The notes beneath the pieces were generated by a model that had not been told where the DNA came from, made no database searches, and worked only from the letters and a program-made list of their open reading frames with translations. Made by a program: the position numbers and the translations under genes. From the NCBI GenBank assembly GCA_034008185.1, contig CM067109.1:60876801-60940800 (forward strand): a DNA stretch of 64,000 bases. Direction: 5' to 3'. This document shows, piece after piece, positions 23,608 through 35,035 of the stretch. Source of the stretch: Gorsachius magnificus (taxonomy: Eukaryota; Chordata; Aves; Pelecaniformes; Ardeidae). The first letter of the stretch is position 1. The number at the start of each line of letters is the position of its first letter.

Positions 23608-24450
23608 CCCCTAGGGTTTTGGAGTCAGGGATACAGAGGATCTGAAGCCAACTATACTCCAACTGAAAAAGAGATATTAGCAGCATATGAAGGGGTTCGA
23701 GCTGCTTCCGAAGTGATTGGTACTGAAGCACAGCTCCTCCTGGCACCCCGACTGCCGGTGCTGGGCTGGATGTTCAAAGGGAAGGTCCCCTCTACACATC
23801 ATGCAACTGATGCTACGTGGAGTAAGTGGGTCGCACTGATTACACAACGGGCTCGAATAGGAAACCCCAATCGCCCAGGAATCTTGGAAGTGATCACGGA
23901 CTGGCCAGAAGGCAAAGATTTTGGAGTATCACCAGAGGAGGAGGTGGTGCGTGCTGAAGAGGCCCCACTGTACAATAAATTGCCAGAAAATGAGAAGCAA
24001 TATGCCCTGTTCACTGATGGATCCTGCCATCTTGTGGGAAAGCATCGGAGGTGGAAAGCTGCTGTATGGAGTCCTACAAGACAAGTTGCAGAGACTGCTG
24101 AAGAAGAAGGTGAATCAAGTCAGTTTGCAGAGGTGAAAGCCATCCAGCTGGCTTTAGATATTGCTGAAAGAGGAAAATGGCCAGTGCTCTATCTCTATAC
24201 TGACTCATGGATGGTGGCAAACGCTTTGTGGGGGTGGTTGCAGCAATGGAAACAGAGCAACTGGCAGCGCAGAGGCAAACCCATCTGGGCTGCCTCACTA
24301 TGGCAAGATATTGCTTCCCGGGTGGAGAACCTGGTTGTAAAGGTACGGCACGTAGATGCTCATGTACCCAAGAGTCGGGCCTCTGAAGAACATCAAAACA
24401 ACCAGCAGGCAGATCAGGCTGCTAAGACTGAAGTGGCTCAGGTGGATCTG
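23608..24450 (+). pseudogene. ERV tether and RNase H domain
   Basis: Same frame, open throughout. After a connection segment comes a type-1 RNase H fold. It has FTDGSCH with catalytic Asp at 24,016-24,018, Glu at 24,130-24,132 (FAEVKAIQLAL), Asp at 24,202-24,204 (LYTDSWMVANALWGW), the His-containing RHVDAHVPKS loop, and the last Asp at 24,412-24,414 (QADQAAK). It would degrade RNA in RNA:DNA hybrids during reverse transcription. All four acidic residues are kept, but upstream stops separate it from any start. Confidence 0.9.
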
Positions 24451-25069
24451 GACTGGCAACATAAGGGTGAATTGTTTCTAGCTCGGTGGGCCCATGACAC
24501 CTCAGGCCATCAAGGAAGAGATGCAACATATAGATGGGCTCGTGATCGAGGGGTGGACTTAACTATGGACATTATTGCACAGGTTATCCATGAATGTGAA
24601 ACATGTGCTGCGATCAAACAAGCCAAGCGGTTAAAGCCTCTCTGGTATGGAAGACGGTGGCTGAAATACAAATATGGAGAGGCTTGGCAGATTGATTATA
24701 TCACACTCCCACAAACCCGCCATGGCAAGCGCTATGTGCTCACCATGGTGGAAGCGACCACCGGATGGCTGGAAACATATCCCGTGCCCCATGCCACTGC
24801 CTGGAACACTATCCTAGGCCTTGAAAAACAAGTTCTGTGGCGACATGGCACCCCAGAAAGAATTGAGTCAGACAATGGAACTCACTTCCGAAACAGCCTC
24901 ATAGACAAATGGGCCAAAGAGCATGGCATTGAGTGGGTCTATCACATCCCCTATCATGCACCAGCCTCTGGGAAAATTGAACGATACAATGCACTGTTAA
25001 AGACTACACTGAAAGCAATGGGTGGTGGAACATTCAAACATTGGGATACACATTTAGCAAAAGTAACTG
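24451..25069 (+). pseudogene. ERV integrase, C-terminally truncated
   Basis: It opens with the HHCC zinc-binding module: His at 24,493 and 24,508, Cys at 24,595 and 24,604 (HECETC). The DDE core has Asp at 24,694-24,696 (WQIDYITLP), Asp at 24,871-24,873 (ESDNGTHF) and Glu at 24,979-24,981 (SGKIERYNALLK). The D-D step is 59 residues and the D-E gap is 35. Integrase inserts proviral DNA into the host genome. Family-like sequence ends at about codon LAKVTA (about 25,069). The open frame continues to 25,281 through unrelated DNA, so its tail is not viral. The C-terminal DNA-binding domain is missing. Confidence 0.92.
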
Positions 25070-28000
25070 CACACTCAAAAATAGGAGAAGAAAAGAAAAG
25101 CCACAAAAATAAATCTGAAAATGGAATTTCCATTAATAGGATGCTGGTGTGTTGTGGTGTACCCCAAAAACTGGACACTTGGCCAAACCATGTCATTATA
25201 GCTCAACCAATGGAACAACAAGCAGTAAATAAACTGCTCACAAAATGTTTGCTCACATTCATCTTGCTGATCACTGCATAACTTTCTGTTACCTCATGGT
25301 TATTCAAACTCTCTGGCTTTAACAAACCCAAAGTAAAGGATAATTTGATAAATTTCCTGTATCTTTTTTTACATTTCAAGCTGAGAAAAATTTTCGTATT
25401 TTTTTTTCTTGTGGACAGCTCAGGTTTCCTGCTCATGCATAGCTGTCAATTCTATCTACCTTTTAATGTTCTTCCGGTATTTAAAAACAGATACTTCGTC
25501 TCATTGCAGACCACGTTCCTCAGAGATTTTACCAGAAGCCATTTCAGACAGACCTGCTGTGCAAGGCTAAACCTGGCTTTTGCAAAGTTGTGTTGATTTC
25601 CTTCATAAAGGGTATGATTTAATGGGCAGTACATGTTTAATGAAGTTCAATTGTTAAGTTTAGAATTACAAGAATATCCTCTAGATATAATAAAGAATAT
25701 TAAGCCTCATTGTAACAAAAGGCTATAAAGTGATTGAACAGGCAGATCTAAATCATTTGCTTAATAGAATATTAAATGTACATTGTTCAGCTTTCTGCCT
25801 TACTTCACCACCTTTTATTAAATAATTACCACTGTGATTTAAAATAAAACCCAAACAGTACCCACAAAATAAGAGATAATTGTTTGCAATGATCTTCAGT
25901 ATTAGTTACATGAAGACAAATGACAGAGGCTTAGTTTGCCTTTCTCTTAGGCCTGGAGCTGCCAAATAGTTCTGGCTTGAATGTTCTATTTTGGCTCACA
26001 GTAGAAACAGGGTAGAGGCATATTTAGTCTGCAGTTATTGGCTTTTACTGCACATAACTGGTCAGGTTCACTGTTGTAATACCTTTCCTCTCCTATTGGA
26101 AAATTTTTATTTGTAATGACAATGGCAAATTAACATTAATCATGTACAAAGGATAATCATCATCACTTCTTATCTATGTGCAGACATCAGTCAAAATCTG
26201 GAAAGCAGTGTCAATGCTTCATGGCAACAGAGCTGGCAGAAGCAGGATCCTGCCAAACCCTTGCACTGACCTCATGGTTCCCAACCACCAACAATAATTT
26301 TGTAGCTGCTCTGCAAGCCGCTGCAGTGCTAGGAGACCGGAGGCTTACCCGCTGGAGTCGAGTCCTCCTCCCTTCTGCACAGCTTCCATTGATTCTTCCA
26401 GCTATACCTGTGGTAGCCTCACATAGTTCATTTGATCTCATTGCACCATAAACTGGTGCACAATGCCTCTTGCCTTTTGAAGGCTTGATGTTTGAAGCCT
26501 CTGCAGCCTGTCTTCTCCTAGATCAGGCACATTATGGACTGTCATGTTGCAATAATTATTTTCTCAAATTCCCTCCAAATGGATTTTTGTGGCGGCTCAA
26601 CTTCCACAGCTGACGTGACTATGAGCTTGAGGGAGCCTGAGTGGAGCAACTACATGAGTTCGCTTGTGTTTCTCAAAGTACAAAATGGTAATGCAGAAGT
26701 GACTACAGCATAGATGTGCTACATACATCTCTGCAGGACTCAGAAATACCCACATGATAAACCCCTCATCTACTGACACTTGTAAGCCTATCACAAGATA
26801 TTGCAAGGTCTCCCACTACCTGTCAGGAGTTGAACTTAGCAGCATAGCAACATCAAAGTTGCTATTTAAGACTTGAGTTGTGCTACATCTAGGAGCCTCT
26901 GGATGTACTCTGGCCTTGATTCATCCCCTTGCCATGCCTGGGATGTTGAATCACCCTGTTATCAGCACCCAACAGTGGCCAGACCCTGCAGGACTGTACC
27001 TGTCAGTGTAAGCATGGCCTGTGCTGGAGTTGCCATCAGCTCCCAGATCAGGTTCCCTCATGGGAGCACCACTTGCTGTTTTCTGACAGTGTCTGTTCAT
27101 ATTTATGCCTTATCACAGCACACTTCTGTTGTTAATTACACACCATGGAAGAGAAGTATTTATTAGAGCCTTGAAACACATTTACAACCGATAGAGTTTT
27201 ATTTGAAAGTCTAGTAAGAAAAAGTAAATTAACCTAATCTACTTTCTTCAGCATATTTTTATGGCAGCCACTTTATAGCCTTTTTCCACTTCCTCTGTAA
27301 TTTTTCTGCTACAATATTAAACAGTTCAAATTTATTTGGTCTCATTATATAAGTCATGCGATTCCTCTGCGATTTGACATCATGTGTTTCTGATGCTCTT
27401 ACATTTATCTGCTTACAGGCCACATAATCCTGTTGGGCAAAGCAGTGCACTAAGCAGACCTAACACATTCAGGAGGGAAGAATGTACCAGACTGCGCACA
27501 CAGAAGGTAGAAAAGTACAGGTCATGTGAGATACACCACGGAGCGAAAACAAAGAAATTACACAAGCATGCCATATCAAAAAGTCTATTGAGGGTCAGAA
27601 AAACATAAACTTCTCAGACATCTTAATGTTTTGTGACACAGGAATTCCTAGTTCTTTTGATAACCACATCTACTAGGGCACTACAACAATATGCATTCCC
27701 TTAAGTAATAGAAAGGCAGCCACTGCAGAACAGATAGAGGTAGGATACAAAGGAAATCCTAGTACAGTGACCTGGCCTGTTATTTAATGACATGAAGACA
27801 GTTTTTATTGGTGCAGTGAAAGATACCATGGGGAGCCTGCAGAAGCATTTTGTCAGCCAGGATGCAACAGCATGTTTTAGTTGACTCATGGTCAGCCCAG
27901 GGCACCTTAAAGATGCATTTTGTCTTTCTCAGTACAAATCCTTCTCATCCTTAGAAGTGTTGCAATAAAAAAGAAAGTAGAAACAGGAGGAATGAGGCAG

Positions 28001-29693
28001 CCTGGTTTCTAAAGTATGCAGATTTTTTTAGTGCTTTTCCAAGTTAATAAATGCACTCATGATTAATAATATATTTCAACATATTTTTCTCATAATTACA
28101 CACACCATAAATTCTAAATATGATCTTGTCAATATTTATATTCATGTCTTCCATATCTATATCAGACTGGTACTTCTTGAAACATACAGTAGCTTCAAGA
28201 TCTGATTGCAAGCTTAGCATCCTCTCTTCTTTGTGGGCATAACTGTAAATGTGGAAACAGGCTATAGTTTTCCAAGCCTGCTGCTACCCGCAGCTCTGCA
28301 GGTAACCTGAGAAAAGTACCCTGGATTTCAAGGAGTAATGTAAAATAAAGTGAATCTGCATGGAATAGCAATCCCACTAAAAAGGCATCAAAAACGACTT
28401 AGCAAGAACCAGGCTACACATAAGCCTCAAATTTGTGGCCTTATCTTCTCTAAATGGATTATTCGAAATTCGTTGGACTTATTTTACTCAGGAACTTATT
28501 ATATTGTCTTATCTTTTAAAGTTTATGAAAGGTCTCAGGCCAGACTTCACAAGACACCCTCTATTCATAAAATAAGAACTTATTGTTCAAAGAAGTGAAG
28601 TTCTGTTTCAGCTGAGTACATCCAGATTCCTGAGATAATATCATGCTTATGTTAAAGAAAGAATAATATATATTCATATAAGTGTGTGTGTATATATATA
28701 TATAAGAGTGTGTATATATATATATACACACACACTTATATCTTTCCAAAGCCTTAAAGTTCCCTACAGTTCCCTGTGTCTCCTACATGGGTAGTTTTAA
28801 ACGTTAAAGCTAAGACCCTAATGGATTTTCATTGACATTTAGATATCTAATTGCCATTCACTCCTCTGAAAACTCCAATCTAGAAACATCACAGATTGGA
28901 AGGACAATGTATATATATGCATAAATCTTAAATATAAGCTCTTAGGACTACATTTGGGCATTACAGCCAGCCATCAAAGGCAAGAAAAAGTGCCTGCTGT
29001 GAGGGACCTACTCTGATTCTTGAATATCAGCACAGACTTTCTGCCCATGGTCCAGCATGAAGGTTGATATTTGCTCAGTGAGGATTTGACAGCAGTGCCT
29101 GCATTCATAATACACCCTTGAGCAAGGAGTAATGTTCCCATTAGGTATGGGAAGTAATTCAGTCTCTTCTGTAGCTCAGGATAAAGGGCCTCTAAGCAGG
29201 AGCTGGCAATTGTACCAAATTACATATAATCGTTCATGATGAATTTGCAGTGCAGGCTAGAGTTTGCTAGGAACTCAGCTGAGACCACCATACTTATTTA
29301 AGTTTGGTTTGGCTTGGGTCCAGTACTTTACTCACAAAACTCTTTGGAGATTTTTTTTTTCCCGCTCTCAAAATATCTGAATCCCAAACCAGAACCTGCC
29401 ACACAATGAATGGAATCAGTTTTATGCTTCTTGCTTTGTCCCTCCTTTTTGGGACACTCAGTGGGACAAGGCTTTGTCATTTGCTATGAAATCACACCAT
29501 CCCCTGTCTGGCTAACATGAATTGCTACATGCCTCTAAAATTGTCTGAAGAAGAAAGAAAAACAAAATAACTTACTACTTAATTCAACAATAATTACAGA
29601 CTTATGTTTCTTTTTCCCTTTATCTTCATGCCACAGTAGCAATTATTAAGTAATTGATAATTTTTTGTTTAGGAAAGAATCATGGGGGAAAAA
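25070..29693. other. AT-rich DNA, no supported gene
   Basis: Starts at the ERV truncation point. I looked for the ERV 3' LTR ends downstream and saw none. The stretch at about 26,180-27,130 is less AT-rich and looks like an old unidentified repeat or exon-like island. Open frames there (91 codons at 26,176-26,451 +; 76 codons at 26,211-26,441 -) are unrecognised. A TA/TG palindrome at 28,676-28,741 is listed separately. Confidence 0.5.
28676..28741. repeat. Perfect 29-bp-arm palindrome, TG/TA dinucleotides
   Basis: Left arm 28,676-28,704 is the exact reverse complement of right arm 28,713-28,741, around an 8-base spacer AGAGTGTG. Each arm is a short (GT)n run joined to (TA)7. It can form a hairpin or cruciform. 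Confidence 0.92.
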
Positions 29694-29741
29694 TATCATA
29701 GAATCATAGATGTTGGGTTGGAAGGGGCCCCTAGAGGTCAT

Positions 29742-30368
29742 CTAGTCCAACCCCCCTGCAGTGAGCAGGGACGCCTTTAACCAGATCAGGTTGCTCAGAG
29801 CCCCGTCCAACCTCGCCTTGAATGTTTCCAGGGATGGGGCCTCCACTACCGCTCTGGGCAACCCATTCCAGTGTTTCACCACCCTCATTGTAAAGAATTT
29901 CTTCCTTATATCCAGTCTAAACCTACCCTGGTTTAGTTTAAAACCATTACCCCTTGTCCTCACACAGCTGGCCCTACTAAAAAGATTTTCCCCATCTTTC
30001 CTATAGGCCCCCTTTAGGTACTGAAAGGCCACAATCAGGTCTCCCCGCAGCCTTCTCTTCTCCAGGCTGAACAAGCCCAACTCTCTAAGCCTGTCCTCAT
30101 AAGAGAGGTGCTCCAGCCCTTGGATCATTATAGTAGCCCTCCTCTGGACCTGCTCCAACAGGTCCATGTCCTTCTTGTGCTGAGGGCTCCAGAGCTGGAC
30201 GCAGTACTCTAGGTGAGGTCTCACCAGAGCAGAGTAGAGGGGCAGAATCACCTCCCTCGACCTGCTGGTCACGTCTCTCCTGATGCAGCCCAGGGTATGG
30301 TTGGCCTTCTGGGCTGCCAGCGTACATTGCCAGCTCATGTCCAGTTTTTCATACATCAGTATCCCCAA
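29742..30368 (-). pseudogene. CR1 ORF2 C-terminal domain
   Basis: 208 codons continuing the RT protein in another frame after the slip near 30,400. It shows [74 protein letters not shown] and the C-terminal [35 protein letters not shown]. It is intact to the normal CR1 end, so the frameshift above is the only break between RT core and C-terminus. Confidence 0.9.
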
Positions 30369-32008
30369 GTCCCTCTCGGCAGGGCTGCTCTCAATCCTTT
30401 CTTCCCCAGCCTGTACTGATACTGGGTGTTACCCCGACCCAGGTGCAGGACCTTGCACTTGGCCTTGTTGAACCTCATGAGGTTCACACAGGCCCACCTC
30501 TCCAGCCTGTCCAGGTCTCTTTGGATGACATCGTGTCCTTCTGGTGTGTCAACCACACCACTCAGCTTGGTGTCATCTGCAAACTTGCTGAGGGTGCATT
30601 CGATCTCACTGTCTAAGTCATTGATGAAAATGTTAAACAGCACCGGTCCCAGTATGGACCCCTGGGGGACACCACTCGTCACCGGTCTCCATCCGGACAT
30701 CGAGCCGTTGACCACTACCCTCTGGATGCGGCCATCCAGCCAGTTCCTTATCCACCGAACAGTCCACCCATCAAAGCCATAGCTCTCCAATTTAGAGAGA
30801 AGGATGTTGTGGGGGACCGTGTCAAAGGCTTTGCAGAAATCTAGATAGATGACATCCATTGGTTTTCCTTTATCCACTGTTGTCGTCACACCATCATAGA
30901 AAGTCACTAGGTTCGTCAGGCAGGACTTGCCCTTGGTGAAGCCATGCTGGCTATCTTGAATTATCTCCCTGGCCTCCATGTGCTTTAGCATAGCTTCTAG
31001 GAGGATCTGTTCCATGATCTTCCCAGGCACAGAGGTGAGGCTGACAGGTCGGTAGTTCCCAGGGTCTTCCTTTCTACCCTTTTTGAAAATGGGCACAATG
31101 TTTCCCTTCTTCCAGTCACCAGGGACTTCACCTGACTGCCATGACTTTTCAAATATCATGGAGAGTGGCTTGGTGACTACAACGGCCAATTCCCTCAGGA
31201 CTCTGGGATGCATCTCATCAGGTCCCATGGACTTATGTGCATTCAGGTTCCTCAGGTGGTCACGAACCTGATCTTCTCCTACAGCAGGAGGGATTTTGCC
31301 CTCCCAGTCCCCCTCATGCCATCCATCAACTCGGGTGGGGTGGGGAGAGAGGTTCCCAGTAAAGACTGAGGCAAAAGAGTTGTTGACTACCTCAGCCTTC
31401 TCCTCATCTGCTGTTACCAGCTTGCCGGTCTCACTCATCAGCGGGGGTATGCTTTCTTTAACCATCCTTTTCCGGCTGATATACCTGTAGAAACCCTTCT
31501 TATTATTCTTTGCATCCCTCGCCAAGTTTAGCTCCAGCTGAGCCTTGGCCTTCCTGACCCCATTCCTACACAACCGGACCGCGTCCTGATACTCTTCCCA
31601 GGATGCCTGTCCCTGCTTCCACTGCCTGTGCAGTTCCCTCTTCCTCCTTAGTTTGACCAGCATCTCTCGTCTCAGCCATGCCGGTCTCTTCCCTTCTTTG
31701 CCCGATTTCTTACACCTAGGGATCGAGAGCTCTTGCGCTCTGTGGATCACATCCTTAAAGATCTGCCAGCTCTGTTCTGTTCCCCTGTCCCTGAGGACCG
31801 TTTCCCAGGGAGTCCTTCTGACTATCTCCTTGCGGAGCTGGAATTTTGCTTTTCTAAAATTCAGGGTCCTGACTATACTCTGTTCTTCCCATTTCCCTCT
31901 GGAGTGTGAGCTGTACCAGTGCATGATCACTGCAGCCCAGGCTGCCTCCGATCTTGACATCTCCAACAAGCTCGTTTGCATTGGTGACCACCAGGTCCAG
32001 TATTGCAT
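30356..32008 (-). pseudogene. CR1 ORF2 fragment: reverse transcriptase
   Basis: 550 codons, the longest open frame here. The first ~35 residues are out of frame with the endonuclease and are not CR1 protein. The true RT frame starts near [10 protein letters not shown]. Then come [12 protein letters not shown], a fingers region ([20 protein letters not shown]), [13 protein letters not shown] with the first catalytic Asp, [20 protein letters not shown], and FADDTKLSG (FADD at plus 30,572-30,583). All RT catalytic residues are intact. The frame slips at about 30,391-30,415 and the tail after YRLG is off-frame. Such an enzyme primes reverse transcription at the target site. It has no 5' promoter here, so it is unlikely to be expressed. 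Confidence 0.92.
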
Positions 32009-33847
32009 CCCCTTGGGTAGGGATGTCTATTACCTGGCTTAAGAAGTTGTCCTCAATGCATTTGAGAAACCTGCTGGATTGCCTACAGCTTGCCGTGTTG
32101 GTTTTCCAGCAGATGTTGGGGTGGCTGAAGTCCCCCAGCAGGACGAGAGCCTGCGAGCACGAAGCCTCCCGGAGTTGGAGGAAGAACGCTTCGTCAGTCG
32201 GCTCCTCTTGATCTGGCGGCCTGTAGTAGACACCAACCAGCAGGTTCCCTTTGTTGCCTCTCTCTCTGATTCTTACCCATAAGCTTTCGACCTGCTTGTG
32301 GCTATTCTTCAGGGACAGCTCTTCACACTGTAATGATTTCTTGATGTAAAGGGCAATGCCTCTGCCCCTCCTTCCTCGTCTGTAACTTTATTTTTAATTC
32401 TTGTTTTATTTTTGCTTCATTTATACTGAAAACTTCATCATAGAAAGTAGAATTACAGGGTGATTCAACAAGATTGCTGTCAGAAAAGAAGCAACAAGAG
32501 CCTAAATAGCAAGTTCTCAGGTTGAAAGTTGTTCAAATGTAAAATATTTTTTTCCAGTACGCATTTGGCCTCCTTAAGGTATATTTCCCTTTGTCTGCTT
32601 GTTTTGCAGGGTAACTGCCCAAGTCTGCAAGGTTAGGTACTGCCTTTGATTCTTTGATGCCACTGTCTCACTTGCATTCTGGAGCACTAGCAGTCTCAGT
32701 AAGTTTCTCTGAAGTTATTAGGCAGAGCAACAAGCAGATTATCTAGGGTGCGTAACTCTTTCTGAGATCATGCAATAGCAATAACCGAGTATCACAAGAA
32801 TCAGTGAGGCCATGAAAAGGGCAGCAAGGAGTACAAGGGGGGTGGGGAGGAAATGTTAGTCAGATGTTTAATGGAAATATCAATCTGTTAAGAAAGAACT
32901 AACACATCCTCTACTCTGAGGGACTGACTGGTGATGAGGAGGTAAGAGAAGGGTTACCACTGGTCCAGACATGTAAAACATCCAGATTAACACATAGAAT
33001 TTCCCCAGATCTCCTGGGTCTTATTATAGCTGCTGAAAACCTTTACACTGCTTTGACATGGACTCATGTTTCAGTGCCAGAGTGTGATGCTTGTCATGGT
33101 CTGATGGCAAAACCAGGTAAACAGGCTCCCTCTTTGCCTTGGCACTAGCTGTTTTCTTCTCCCTCCAGTTGGCCCAGTAAATAATGCAGGCCATGCCACT
33201 TCAGAAGGCATAAACATGGAAAAAGCCAGCTCAGATCCACCAGGACTGAGAGACATGACCTCAGCTTGCCTGAGGCTCTGTGGAATGCAAGCAAAAACCT
33301 TGTACTGCCCTCAGTGCCTGTATCTCAGTCCTGGGAGAAAAGTAGCAAGGCTTTTTAAGTCCTACTGAGAGAGCGGCTGGTCAGCACGCTATCCACGTCT
33401 TGCACAAGTCTCCCTCAGCAAGGGCACAAATTGCTCAGTCATCTGTTCTCTCAGTATAGTGCTTAAACCAAAGTAATAAAAAAAATTGCATATAAAATAC
33501 TGAAAACACTCTGTGACAACAGAATAGTATAGTACTATTTCAAGCACATATTCTAGTAAAAGCATGTTTTCAATAATAAGAAAAATAATTTTCTTACTTA
33601 AACTGCAATTTACAGTCAGAAGTAAAAAGCACAGGTTTTGAGATGTTAATGCATATTTTACTTTTTTCCCGCTTAACTAAATATACTTAACGGAATACAT
33701 TGAATCAAATGGCCAAAATGTCCTTATTAAAAATGTCAGAAAGCATCAATATGTCTTGTTTATGTTCAGTCATAATGACTAAATAAGAGGCAAAAATAAA
33801 GAAAATGAACACTTCTTTTTACCTTCTTTTTCCCCTTTTAAACACAG

Positions 33848-34013
33848 ATAGTAACGTAAGAGATTTGCAAAGAACAGTTAATTTACTAGTCAGCCATGGG
33901 ACCTTTTTGGTAGAATTTACAAAGTACCTGAATGATTACCTCTTACATGAGGTCAAATGCTTCCACATTGAGAAGAACTGTGGAGGCCTTCTGAGCATAT
34001 CATTAGCCTCAAG
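33848..34013 (+). other. Weak candidate exon (unrecognised)
   Basis: 166 bases preceded by a strong pyrimidine tract and AG (CTTTTTCCCCTTTTAAACACAG) and followed by AAG/GTAGGC. One phase is open across all 54 codons (contains LQRTVNLLVSHGTFLVEF and LNDYLLHEVKCFHIEK). It looks more protein-like than its neighbours but I recognise no family. Phase needs one base from an upstream exon. The candidate at 12,258-12,327 would supply one, but that link is speculative. Confidence 0.22.
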
Positions 34014-34859
34014 GTAGGCAGATGATGGTCACGTGGCTCCAGCAGAAGACACATATTGCACAGGACAGTGGTAAAAAAGTGGCTTTCATTTTAAAGACAA
34101 TGTATTCTGGAGTACTTCTCTACTCTTTTATCCTTTCTCCTCACACAAATCAACAGTATTTGTAAATATTTCTAGCTTTTTGCTCCATTTTTTTGATATT
34201 AACTGTATTCTCAGTTTTGTAGTATTTAATTTATTTTTTCTGAAGCATTTTATCTTAGAACTGTGTAAAATAACAGAGAAGAAATAAGGATCATTTCCTG
34301 CTTAGGAAAATATCTGGATCTGGGCAGATTTCTTCAAGTCCTGTAGTGGGAAAGCAGCTAGGGAATATTTTGTGGGAAAGAATGCAAAGGCAACAGCACT
34401 TCTAGAATCATGCATTAACATTCCTCTGAATAACTTCATTGACTTCATTAATATTCATCCATATTTGGAAGAAAGTAAGCATGGGGAGTTTCATGAAGAA
34501 ACACAGAGCAATTCTGCTTATCATCATGCTCTTGATTTTCTAATTTTTAATTGAGGGATGGTCACAAATGCTGGTTAATGACACTTGCACAGGGATTGCC
34601 TTCACCTGAACTTTGTAGCTCAGGCCTCAGCTTTGAGGAAGATCGTACTTGGATCCAGTCCTGTGTTTAGCTCTTGCTCCAGCTGAAGTATTGTAAAAGG
34701 ACTCCTTTAACACGGTTCTTTACCTAAATAACAGATGTCAGCAGCAGTGTGTCAAATTCAAGGGCTGAAGTCTAGTATTGCCGTTGGCACCGCTGCTGCT
34801 TGTGATGCACTGTGCTGTAGGAGGCTCCCCAGGTTCCAGAGAAGCCAGTCTGGCCTTTT

Positions 34860-35035
34860 GGGTAGAATTATATTAATTAATAGCTATTATATTATATATA
34901 TTATATTATAACATTATATTACGTTGTGTTGTGTTATTAGTTACATAGGGTTATACTCATATATGGGTTTATTTAAAATATAATACAATATTATTACTAT
35001 ATAGGATTATTTTAATTATTAGAATTTATATAAAT
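34860..35035. repeat. AT-rich simple-sequence tract
   Basis: Irregular TATTA/TTATA repetition with a short GTGTT stretch, almost free of C. Low complexity and non-coding. Confidence 0.75.

Larger units (their letters stand above)
19769..25069 (+). mobile_element. Endogenous retrovirus, ERV-L-like pol, 3'-truncated
   Basis: A proviral remnant with, in order: 5' LTR (19,769-20,180), primer binding site (20,190-20,207), hydrophobic ORF (20,300-20,635), gag-like region, aspartic protease, reverse transcriptase, RNase H and integrase. The pol sequence resembles ERV-L (class III) families, for example SPPTSKKETQAFLG, FGFWR-like VGFWRMHIPNY and YQVTRK. Similarity stops at about 25,069 inside integrase, about 29 codons after the catalytic Glu. 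No 3' LTR, dUTPase or env follows. The gag-to-integrase region uses one frame with stops at 21,331, 21,586, 21,865, 23,215 and 23,605. The element is defective. Without a 3' LTR neither age nor target-site duplication can be read. Confidence 0.93.
29694..32385 (-). mobile_element. CR1 LINE, long 5'-truncated copy
   Basis: 2.7 kb of reversed CR1, from the 3' octamer-type end (plus strand ATCATAGAATCATAGATG at 29,694) to the C-terminal part of the endonuclease (about 32,385). On the minus strand the order is endonuclease C-terminus, RT, C-terminal domain and 3' UTR. Endonuclease hallmarks include YYRPPDQ and LLGDFSHPNICW-like text at about 32,080-32,240. There is at least one frameshift between endonuclease and RT (about 31,900) and one near 30,400. 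This is the most complete LINE in the window. Confidence 0.95.

Noticed and set aside
25070..25281. C-terminal 70 codons of the integrase open frame
   Set aside because: No integrase similarity after about 25,069. The frame just stays open by chance into AT-rich DNA.
25070..29693. A 3' LTR for the provirus
   Set aside because: I looked for TGTCCTGGTTTT and TTAAACCACGACA ends downstream and saw none before the solo LTR at 39,146. That LTR has its own flanking duplication and a different core.
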